Assembly: GCA_020440745.1 (NCBI GenBank) | Contig: JAGRNM010000020.1 | Span: 1 to 12,991 of the forward strand | From: Deltaproteobacteria bacterium | GTDB taxonomy: Bacteria; UBA10199; DSSB01 | DNA length: 12,991 nucleotides | Reading direction: 5' to 3' | Shown: one piece after another, positions 7,187 to 12,991 of the stretch | Layout of the letters: each line of letters begins with the position of its first letter | Numbering within the stretch: position 1 is the first letter of the stretch | Notes under the pieces: model-generated | What the model was told of the DNA's origin: nothing | What the model saw: only the letters and a program-made list of their open reading frames with translations | The model's database searches: none | Program-made: the position numbers and the translations under genes

Positions 7187-8872
7187 TTGACACCAAGCGC
7201 AAGAATGCCTATAGCCGCCAACATGAATACTAAAAAGGCGCTTGAGGCCGCCCAAAGCCTATTTGACCAAATCGCTAAAAACCTTGCCCAATTTGCCGCC
7301 GAAGGTGGTCGGGTGAGTTCCTCTAAAATCGATGAAAAGCAAAATACTGCCTATGATTTGGCCTGGATTGCCTCAGAGATCTATGCTTCGAAGCAGATGG
7401 TAGCCTACGCAGAGCGTGTTGGGGGAGACTTAGAAAAAGGTTTAGCTGAATTTTTTGTAGCCGAAATGGTAGCCCATTTTAGCGAAAAAATATCTTTTCG
7501 TTTTCATGAGTGGGGTGTGGAGGAAGCGAGTCTTAGAAAGACTATTTGGGAGCCTACTTTGACCCAAGAAGTAGAAAAAACTCTCTCGCAAGACAATGTA
7601 CAACGGCTTTCTGCCCTTATTAAAGACACTAATGGTGGCGGCGATTATGGATTAAGCGAGCATCACAAGATGTTTGAAGAAACTTTTAAAAAGTTTGCTG
7701 AAGATCAAGTGCGCCCCTTGGCGGAAAAAATTCACCGTCATGATTTGTTGATTCCCGAAGAGATTATTAAAGGATTGGCAGAGCTAGGTGCTTTTGGGCT
7801 TTCGATTCCTCAAAAGTATGGTGGTTTTCAAGACGATGCTAAGCACGACAATACTGGCATGGTGGTGGTGACCGAAGCGCTTTCTTGGGGTTCTTTGGGT
7901 GCAGCGGGTTCTTTAATTACTCGTCCAGAAATTCTTTCTAAAGCCATTTTAGAAGGAGGTAAAAAAAAAAAAAAAAACAAATGGTTGCCCCTCTTAGCTA
8001 GTGGAGAAAAAATGGCTAGCGTTGCCGTGACCGAGCCCGATTATGGCAGTGATGTCGCGGGTATGAAAGTTACCGCCCGTCCTAAAGAATCCAATGGCCA
8101 AAAAGGTTGGGTCATTAATGGAGTCAAAACTTGGTGTACCTTTGCCGGTTATGCGGACACCATGATGGTGCTTTGTCGTACGGATGAGGATTTGAGTAAA
8201 AAACACAAGGGTATGTCTATCTTGATTGCAGAAAAACCTCGCTTTGACGGCCATGAGTTTAGCTATGATCAGCCGGAGCATGGGGGTCATATAGAAGGCA
8301 AGGCTATTCCTACCATTGGTTATCGTGGCATGCACTCTTATGAAGTGGCTTTTGAAAATTATTGGGTGCCGGAAGAAAATTTAATCGGTGGAGAGGCTGG
8401 TTTAGGAAGGGGCTTTTATCTGCAGATGGCGGGTTTTTCTGGAGGTCGTTTGCAAACAGCGGCTAGGGCTTGTGGTGTCATGCAAGCGGCTTTTGAGGCG
8501 GCACTTCGTTATTCGGACGAGCGTAAGGTCTTTAATAAACCTATTTATGATTATGGTTTTACCCAATGGAAGCTGGTACGCATGGCTGCTCTTATCCAAG
8601 CTAGCCGTCAGGCCACTTATCACGCCTGTCAATTAATGGACGAGGGTAAAGGGCAGATGGAAGCTTCTTTGGTGAAGTTTTATTCCTGTCGGGTCTCCGA
8701 ATGGATAGCTCGTGAGGCACTGCAAATTCATGGTGGTTATGGCTATGCTGAAGAATATCCTGTCAGTCGTTACTATGTGGATGCTCGCGTCTTTTCTATT
8801 TTTGAAGGCGCCGAAGAAGTTTTAGCCTTGCGCGTAGTGGTGCCGGCAATTTTGAATAAGTATCTTGGGTAG
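7187..8872 (+). CDS. mcd: (2S)-Methylsuccinyl-CoA dehydrogenase (acyl-CoA dehydrogenase family)
   Basis: An FAD-dependent acyl-CoA dehydrogenase of up to 561 residues, matching the roughly 550 of Mcd rather than the 380-400 of ordinary members. The extra length is an N-terminal helical region of about 150 residues (YDLAWIASEIYASKQM...), a feature of Mcd. The core shows TEPDYGSDV (282-290), IHGGYGY near the end, and FEGAEE with the expected catalytic base E540. It should oxidise methylsuccinyl-CoA to mesaconyl-CoA, passing electrons to electron-transfer flavoprotein. Start is uncertain: TTG 7187, ATG 7205 or ATG 7223 are all possible and none has a clear ribosome site; 7205 or 7223 is more likely. 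Odd: K259-K263 and N264 are encoded by 17 consecutive A bases where relatives have a mixed sequence. Bacteria using this pathway for acetate assimilation need it. Confidence 0.88.
   Translation: MTPSARMPIAANMNTKKALEAAQSLFDQIAKNLAQFAAEGGRVSSSKIDEKQNTAYDLAWIASEIYASKQMVAYAERVGGDLEKGLAEFFVAEMVAHFSEKISFRFHEWGVEEASLRKTIWEPTLTQEVEKTLSQDNVQRLSALIKDTNGGGDYGLSEHHKMFEETFKKFAEDQVRPLAEKIHRHDLLIPEEIIKGLAELGAFGLSIPQKYGGFQDDAKHDNTGMVVVTEALSWGSLGAAGSLITRPEILSKAILEGGKKKKKNKWLPLLASGEKMASVAVTEPDYGSDVAGMKVTARPKESNGQKGWVINGVKTWCTFAGYADTMMVLCRTDEDLSKKHKGMSILIAEKPRFDGHEFSYDQPEHGGHIEGKAIPTIGYRGMHSYEVAFENYWVPEENLIGGEAGLGRGFYLQMAGFSGGRLQTAARACGVMQAAFEAALRYSDERKVFNKPIYDYGFTQWKLVRMAALIQASRQATYHACQLMDEGKGQMEASLVKFYSCRVSEWIAREALQIHGGYGYAEEYPVSRYYVDARVFSIFEGAEEVLALRVVVPAILNKYLG
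7954..7977 (+). other. AGGAGGT followed by an A17 run inside mcd (possible slippage site)
   Basis: A perfect Shine-Dalgarno-like AGGAGGT (7954-7960) abuts 17 A residues (7961-7977), read as five Lys codons and AAC. Shifting one way gives a stop at 7995-7997, the other way at 7999-8001. Any slippage therefore ends the protein at about 265-272 residues. The zero frame is intact and its length fits the family. Confidence 0.6.
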
Positions 8873-8878
8873 TTTTTA

Positions 8879-8909
8879 GTGTTTAGCCTGCCGGTAGGCA
8901 GGTGTTTAG
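8879..8909. repeat. 16-bp palindrome flanked by 8-bp direct repeats GTGTTTAG
   Basis: CCTGCC-GGTA-GGCAGG (8887-8902) is a six-base stem hairpin starting 14 bases after the dehydrogenase stop codon. GTGTTTAG occurs on both sides (8879-8886 and 8902-8909). This looks like a miniature palindromic element inserted with target duplication, or slippage within a GTGTTTAG repeat. There is no T-tract, so it is not an obvious terminator. Confidence 0.6.
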
Positions 8910-8925
8910 TGTGTAGAAAGAAATT

Positions 8926-9036
8926 AAAATTCCTTTCCTGTTTAAAGGGAGGTGCCCAAAGGGCGGAGGGTTCTTGTTTGTGAGGTTTGTATAGACTCTC
9001 AGCCGCAGGACCATCTCCCCTCCTTTGAGGAGGGGA
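8926..9036. repeat. REP-like composite of G-rich and C-rich palindromic units
   Basis: The left unit (8930-8972) contains CCTTT...AAAGG and GCCC-AAA-GGGC, then GGAGGGTT. The right unit has a perfect eight-base stem CCCCTCCT-TTG-AGGAGGGG (9017-9035). Roughly, the left unit is the inverse of the right one, as in dispersed repeats whose chance minus-strand translation gives phrases like NPLLKGGE and PPFGHLPL. It fills most of the 196-base gap between dehydrogenase and hydratase genes. The right hairpin is followed after nine bases by a T6 stretch, so it could attenuate transcription into the hydratase gene. Confidence 0.65.
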
Positions 9037-9068
9037 TTTAAGAACTTTTTTAGAAAGGTGATTAAACT

Positions 9069-10229
9069 ATGTCTCAATCCATCGACTATCCTAAGTTTGA
9101 AGAAAAAGCTCCTGATCTTAGTGTTGATTTAGAAAAAGTCCGTTATCCCCAATACGGTCGAGTCTTAGAAGACTTTAAAGTAGGCGAGGTTTTTTGTCAT
9201 CCCCGTGGAATTACCATTACTAAGACCTCTGCCATTGATTTTGCTACTGGCTTTATGCAGGCCAATCCTCTTTATCTCAATCAAGAGTATGCCAAGGCCC
9301 ATGGTTTTAAAGATCTCGTTGTCTCTCCTCAGATGGTTTTTAATATTGCTCTCTCTCTAGGTGTACAAAACGATAGTGAAAAGGCCATTGCTAATCTTGG
9401 TTATTACAATGTGTGTTTTGTTAAGTCTGTTTATCCCGGGGATACTTTGCGCGCCTTGACTAAAGTCTTAGATCGTCAGGTTAAAGAAGGTAAACCGGGG
9501 ATTGTCACCATCCGTACCATTGCTCTTAATCAAAAAGACGAACTAGTACTTCAATACGATCGTAAGATCATGGTGGCTGCTGCAGGTAAAGAAAGCGAAG
9601 CATCCACCCTAGCGGGACAGCCCTTTCCTGAAGCGCAAAATCTAAAAGTAGAACTCCCTCAAGAAGTGTCCAGCTATCCTAAGAATTTAACTGGTGTGCG
9701 TAGTTATTTTGAAAACTTTAAGGTGGGCGATATTATTGTTCACGCCAATGGTCGTACCATCACTGACGAGCATTATGCTTGGACTTATAAAGTAATGAAT
9801 ACCCATCCTCTTCATTACGACCGTCTTTATTCAACCGGCCGCAGTGGACCCATGAGTGGGGAGCCCATTGTTTATGGAGGTTTGGCCTTTGCTTGGTTAG
9901 AAGGCTTGGCCAGCCGAGATATTAGCGAAAATGCTTTAATTGATTTGGGTTATACGGAGGGCTATCATACTCAACCTGCTATTAGCGGAGATACTATTTA
10001 TGCCATTAGTCGAGTCCTCAGTACACAGGAGGAAGGTTATGGTTTAAAAGCAGGAACCCTTAGTGTTCAACTCATCGGTATCAAAAACATCCGTCCTAAA
10101 GAAGCCCTAGAAAAATACGGGGCTGAACTCTTTGAAAAAGAAAACTCTAAAAAGAAACTAGGTAAAGAAAAAATCCCTGAAAAAATCTTTGAGATTGAAA
10201 GACGTTTATTAATTAAGCGCGCTAATTAA
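9069..10229 (+). CDS. mch: Mesaconyl-CoA hydratase (double MaoC/hot-dog)
   Basis: A 386-residue protein of two MaoC-like hot-dog domains, about 30-170 and 210-320. It should hydrate mesaconyl-CoA to beta-methylmalyl-CoA. The first domain carries AIANLGY (106-112), VYPGDTL (121-127) and a long match to Mch around GKPGIVTIRT; the second carries EPIVYGG and a further SGDT. An N-terminal extension of about 30 residues and a charged tail (KKKLGKEKIPEK) make it longer than the roughly 343 of Rhodobacter. The R-hydratase signature D-x-N-P-x-H reads Q64-A-N-P-L-Y69 in the first domain and N244-T-H-P-L-H249 in the second, so the usual Asp is missing in both. ATG 9069 has AAGGTG eight bases upstream. 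The neighbours fix the role more than the motif does. Confidence 0.8.
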   Translation: MSQSIDYPKFEEKAPDLSVDLEKVRYPQYGRVLEDFKVGEVFCHPRGITITKTSAIDFATGFMQANPLYLNQEYAKAHGFKDLVVSPQMVFNIALSLGVQNDSEKAIANLGYYNVCFVKSVYPGDTLRALTKVLDRQVKEGKPGIVTIRTIALNQKDELVLQYDRKIMVAAAGKESEASTLAGQPFPEAQNLKVELPQEVSSYPKNLTGVRSYFENFKVGDIIVHANGRTITDEHYAWTYKVMNTHPLHYDRLYSTGRSGPMSGEPIVYGGLAFAWLEGLASRDISENALIDLGYTEGYHTQPAISGDTIYAISRVLSTQEEGYGLKAGTLSVQLIGIKNIRPKEALEKYGAELFEKENSKKKLGKEKIPEKIFEIERRLLIKRAN

Positions 10230-10238
10230 TTTTTTGTT

Positions 10239-11294
10239 GTGAGTGCTTTATACAAAAACTTAGCATGGCTGGTTTTCTTTTTGTCATGCGCTTCCTTCTT
10301 TCCAAAAGCAATGGCTAAGGAGGCTTGTGTCTATATCAGTGGTTCTAAGGCCTTTTGTAAGGATTCGGACACAGGTTTGCCCACCAGAAATTTTGATACT
10401 CAAAAAGAAGAAGAACACGGGACTCAGTGGCGTTTTAATCCTCAGACGGGTCGTCTTATTGCCAAGGAGTATTATCAAAAAGGTCAGATGCAAGGACGGC
10501 AAGAGTATTATGATGAAGAAGGTCAGATTTCTCGAGAGGAATTTCATGAGCCTGGCAAAAAACCCACTAAGGTTTGGTATCTTAAGTTTCCTGATCAAAT
10601 AAGTCGTCTTGAATGCGGCGAGTTGACTTCCATTGCCAGGGCCAATGAGTTGTGTGGTTATACTAAAGAAAGTAAGATTAAAATCTATGGCCCCGATCAA
10701 AAATTAAGTCGTATTGAAACGCTATGGAAGGCCAAACTCCAAGGCCCTCAAAGTTATTTTGATAGCGAAGGTCTTTTGACAAAAAGAGAATTTTTTAAAG
10801 AAGGTAAGACAAGCAACCGTTTAGAAAAATTTAATAGCTTGGGAAAATTAATTTATCTTTATGACGGCGCCAATGCCAAAGAATTTTTTTATCACGAAGA
10901 AGGACTGGTCAGCTCAGAAAATTTTTTAGATGATCAAGGCTTAGTTAAAAAGAGCAATTTTTATTATCAAAATGGTCAGGTCAAACAAGAGTGGCAACAT
11001 GTTAATAAAGATCTTTATGTGCAAAAAACTTATCATGGGGTGACGGCTAATTTATTGAGTCAGGGTAAGATCAGGACCAAAAGCTTGGATCCGGGCGAGG
11101 AAGCTAAACAAGAGGGCTTGTGGAAGTTTTATGCTCCAGAAGGAAATCTAGAAAAAGAAATAGTCTATAAAAAAGGAGTGATGTTGGAGAGAAGGCTTTT
11201 TGATTCGGAAGGGGCTTTAGTCAAGACAGAGAGCTTTTATCCAGATGGTTCTATTAAGTCGAGCGAGGAGCACAGTAAGACAATTGCTTATTAA
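10239..11294 (+). CDS. Exported MORN-like repeat protein, function unknown
   Basis: A 351-residue protein starting at GTG 10239, nine bases after the hydratase stop. It has an N-terminal signal peptide: basic K6, hydrophobic core about 8-21, and AMA-K (24-27) as a signal peptidase I site. The rest is a chain of degenerate MORN_2-like units of about 22-25 residues built on G-x-x-x-x-x-x-Y-Y-x-x-x-G-x-x, e.g. GQMQGRQEYYDEEGQI, GPQSYFDSEGLL, FYYQNGQVKQEW and GLWKFYAPEGNL. It is probably periplasmic or on the cell surface. Such repeats mediate contacts with proteins or lipids, but no partner can be named. No strong ribosome site precedes the GTG, so translational coupling to the hydratase gene is plausible. 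A metabolic role is not implied by the position. Confidence 0.75.
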   Translation: MSALYKNLAWLVFFLSCASFFPKAMAKEACVYISGSKAFCKDSDTGLPTRNFDTQKEEEHGTQWRFNPQTGRLIAKEYYQKGQMQGRQEYYDEEGQISREEFHEPGKKPTKVWYLKFPDQISRLECGELTSIARANELCGYTKESKIKIYGPDQKLSRIETLWKAKLQGPQSYFDSEGLLTKREFFKEGKTSNRLEKFNSLGKLIYLYDGANAKEFFYHEEGLVSSENFLDDQGLVKKSNFYYQNGQVKQEWQHVNKDLYVQKTYHGVTANLLSQGKIRTKSLDPGEEAKQEGLWKFYAPEGNLEKEIVYKKGVMLERRLFDSEGALVKTESFYPDGSIKSSEEHSKTIAY

Positions 11295-11307
11295 AAAGCC
11301 CCGCGCT
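11288..11307 (-). terminator. Weak terminator-like hairpin on the minus strand
   Basis: Read on the minus strand, AAAGC-GCGGG-GCTTT is followed by TTAATAAG just after the TGA of the small frame at 11309-11452. The five-base stem and short T stretch make this a weak candidate. Confidence 0.3.
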
Positions 11308-11308
11308 T

Positions 11309-11452
11309 TCAGTTGTTCATATCCTTGGTGAATCTTTGAATTTTTTCTTCAGAGTTCAAACATAAGAGTTCAAATATAAACTGACAGATTTTTCTAGAAC
11401 GAACTCCGGCTTGGGAGATTTTTGCTAGTAGGTCTTGATTATTAGGTCCCAT
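11309..11452 (-). CDS. Possible 47-residue minus-strand small protein
   Basis: Between the MORN-like gene and the mutase, the minus strand is open from ATG 11452 to TGA 11309. It encodes a 47-residue product starting MGPNNQDLLAKISQAGV and ending FTKDMNN. It is amphipathic, with a helical look (KICQFIFELLCLN), two Cys and mixed charge. Support is circumstantial: it fills most of an otherwise empty 237-base gap and is followed by a terminator-like hairpin. No ribosome site is visible upstream of the ATG, where the sequence is simply A-rich. I recognise no family. It could equally be a chance frame in mutase leader sequence. Confidence 0.3.
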   Translation of the reverse strand: MGPNNQDLLAKISQAGVRSRKICQFIFELLCLNSEEKIQRFTKDMNN

Positions 11453-11531
11453 TTTTATTTTTTACATTTTTAAGAGCCTTTGACTAAGTCTCTTGACCCT
11501 AAGGCAAAATCATCCTAAAGCCTAAAATTCT

Positions 11532-12991
11532 ATGACAGCAACTCAAAAAGACCGTCCTTGGGTGATGCGTACCTACTCGGGTCACTCATCCGCCAAGGCT
11601 TCTAACGAACTTTACCGTACTAATTTAGCTAAAGGCCAAACCGGCTTGTCGGTAGCCTTTGATCTGCCTACCCAGACGGGTTACGACAGTGATCATATTT
11701 TAGCTCGTGGTGAGGTAGGTAAAGTGGGAGTGCCCATTAGTAATCTAGAAGATATGGCCACGCTTTTTAACGAGATCCCCATCGAAAAGATGAACACCTC
11801 TATGACTATTAATGCTACGGCAGCTTGGCTCTTGGCTCTTTATGTTGCCTTAGCTGAAAAACGGGGAGTGGATCCTAAAGTCTTAAGCGGCACTACTCAA
11901 AATGATATCCTCAAAGAATACCTTTCCCGTGGCACCTATGCTTTTCCTCCCGATCATTCTTTGCGTTTGATCACGGACATGATTACTTATACGGTTAAAG
12001 AAATCCCTAAGTGGAATCCCACCAATATTTGTAGCTATCATTTGCAAGAAGCAGGAGCCACGCCAGTGCAGGAGTTGGCCTTTGCGTTGTGTAATGCCAT
12101 GGCCTACTTGGACGCGGTCAGGGCTACTGGACAAGTGCCGGAAAAAGAATTTCCTCAAGTTTTTGGACGTCTAAGTTTTTTTGTTAACGCTGGTGTGCGT
12201 TTTATTGAAGAACTTTGTAAGATGCGCAGCTTTACAGGTATGTGGAAAGACTTGGGAGAAAAGCGTTATGGAGTCACCGACGAAAAAATGCTTCGCTTTC
12301 GTTATGGTGTGCAGGTGAATTCTTTAGGATTAACTGAGGCCCAGCCAGAAAATAACGTCTACCGTATCTTAATCGAAATGCTAGCAGTAGTGCTTTCTAA
12401 AGACGCTAGAGCCCGTGCTGTGCAATTGCCTGCTTGGAACGAGGCTTTAGGTTTGCCCAGACCCTGGGATCAGCAGTGGTCTTTACGCCTGCAACAAGTT
12501 TTAGCTTATGAGACGGATCTCTTAGAATACAACGATCTCTTTAATGGTTCTAAGGTTATTGAAGACAAAGTCAAAGCTTTGACCGAAGAGGCTCAAAAAG
12601 AAATCGATAAGATCCAAGCCATGGGTGGTGCTATTAAAGCGGTGGAATATATGAAGCAGCAATTGGTAGCTTCCAATGCCGCAAGAGTAGCTGCTATTGA
12701 GTCTGGTGAGCAGCCTGTGATTGGTCTTAATTGTTATCAAGAAACAGCTCCGTCACCTCTGACTAGTGGCATGGATGAAGGTATTCTTAAGGTCGATGAA
12801 TCTGCTGAGCGTGAACAGATTGAACGCTTAAAAAAATTTCGTGCCTCTAGGGACCAAGATAAAGTCAATCAAGCTTTAGAACATTTAAAAAAGGCTGCTG
12901 AGTCTGGAGATAACATTATGCCCGTCTCGATTAAGGCTGCCCATGCGGGTGTGACTACGGGAGAGTGGGCAGGGGCCTTAAGGCAAGTTTT
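11532..12991 (+). CDS. ecm: Ethylmalonyl-CoA mutase, catalytic domain (3' end cut by window edge)
   Basis: 486 codons are open to the right edge. The protein is a B12-dependent acyl-CoA mutase that rearranges ethylmalonyl-CoA to methylsuccinyl-CoA. The N-terminus (MTATQKDRPWVMRTYSGHSS) is short like Ecm and unlike methylmalonyl-CoA mutase, which has a longer leader. Signature segments are TGLSVAFDLPTQTGYDSDH (37-55), the substrate-contacting H170 in SYHLQEAGA (168-176), QVNSLGLTE, and AVQLPAWNEALGLPRPWDQQ. The C-terminal cobalamin-binding domain with DxHxxG lies outside the window. ATG 11532 is preceded in frame by TAA at 11523 and has no obvious ribosome site. A 237-base gap separates it from the MORN-like gene, so it probably has its own promoter. 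No B12 riboswitch is apparent in that gap. Confidence 0.93.
   Translation, partial: MTATQKDRPWVMRTYSGHSSAKASNELYRTNLAKGQTGLSVAFDLPTQTGYDSDHILARGEVGKVGVPISNLEDMATLFNEIPIEKMNTSMTINATAAWLLALYVALAEKRGVDPKVLSGTTQNDILKEYLSRGTYAFPPDHSLRLITDMITYTVKEIPKWNPTNICSYHLQEAGATPVQELAFALCNAMAYLDAVRATGQVPEKEFPQVFGRLSFFVNAGVRFIEELCKMRSFTGMWKDLGEKRYGVTDEKMLRFRYGVQVNSLGLTEAQPENNVYRILIEMLAVVLSKDARARAVQLPAWNEALGLPRPWDQQWSLRLQQVLAYETDLLEYNDLFNGSKVIEDKVKALTEEAQKEIDKIQAMGGAIKAVEYMKQQLVASNAARVAAIESGEQPVIGLNCYQETAPSPLTSGMDEGILKVDESAEREQIERLKKFRASRDQDKVNQALEHLKKAAESGDNIMPVSIKAAHAGVTTGEWAGALRQV

Noticed and set aside
7961..7977. A17 run as a sequencing or assembly error
   Set aside because: The reading frame is intact on both sides and the residue count matches the family (GG, six residues, KW), so an indel error is unlikely, though read-level length variation cannot be judged.
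8883..9077. 64-codon minus-strand frame between mcd and mch
   Set aside because: Its product (NPLLKGGE..., PPFGHLPLNRKG) is the typical translation of palindromic repeat DNA, and it overlaps the start of mch.
10284..10700. 138-codon minus-strand frame opposite the MORN-like gene
   Set aside because: The plus-strand frame has a signal peptide and clear repeats; the antisense frame is low-complexity and has no recognisable domain.
11295..11531. Cobalamin riboswitch before the B12-dependent mutase
   Set aside because: No B12-box-like sequence or extended stem structure could be seen in the gap.
11532..12991. Methylmalonyl-CoA mutase instead of ethylmalonyl-CoA mutase
   Set aside because: The short N-terminus and the segments around RTYSGHSSAKASNELYRTNL and GLPRPWDQQW match Ecm, and the neighbours are Ecm-pathway genes.
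1..12991. CRISPR array, tRNA, rRNA or transposase genes
   Set aside because: No regular spacer repeats, no tRNA-like cloverleaf, no ribosomal RNA stretch and no transposase-like frame were seen.

Overview
The window comes from an AT-rich bacterial chromosome (by eye around 40% G+C). It looks Gram-negative because of the FHA/serine-protease membrane protein and an exported MORN-like protein, but no marker gene allows a firm placement. The gene set does not look like a GC-rich alphaproteobacterium or actinomycete, the usual homes of the pathway found here.

Positions 1-3015 hold two minus-strand genes. One is a membrane-anchored trypsin-like protease with a cytoplasmic FHA domain, running off the left edge. 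The other is a DsbA/GST-kappa family isomerase-like protein. A 61-residue two-helix membrane protein follows on the plus strand (3229-3414). A malic enzyme with an N-terminal ACT domain (3440-4774, minus) is divergent from the next block.

Positions 4947-12991 carry most of the dedicated part of the ethylmalonyl-CoA pathway, all on the plus strand: methylmalonyl-CoA epimerase, a malyl/beta-methylmalyl-CoA lyase-like aldolase, methylsuccinyl-CoA dehydrogenase, mesaconyl-CoA hydratase and ethylmalonyl-CoA mutase (cut by the right edge). In this pathway the mutase turns ethylmalonyl-CoA into methylsuccinyl-CoA, and the dehydrogenase makes mesaconyl-CoA. The hydratase makes beta-methylmalyl-CoA, and the lyase splits that into glyoxylate and propionyl-CoA. 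The epimerase serves ethylmalonyl-/methylmalonyl-CoA. Malic enzyme can drain the resulting malate to pyruvate. Crotonyl-CoA carboxylase/reductase, the signature entry enzyme, is not in the window. A DUF454 membrane protein and an exported MORN-like protein are interspersed.

The cluster is split into sub-operons. A strong intrinsic terminator follows the lyase. A block of palindromic, REP-like sequence separates dehydrogenase and hydratase. About 240 bases containing a possible minus-strand small ORF precede the mutase. The most unusual features are a 17-A run directly behind a perfect Shine-Dalgarno-like AGGAGGT inside the dehydrogenase gene, the REP-like block, an operator-like palindrome between malic enzyme and the epimerase, and a tandem 16-mer upstream of the protease.
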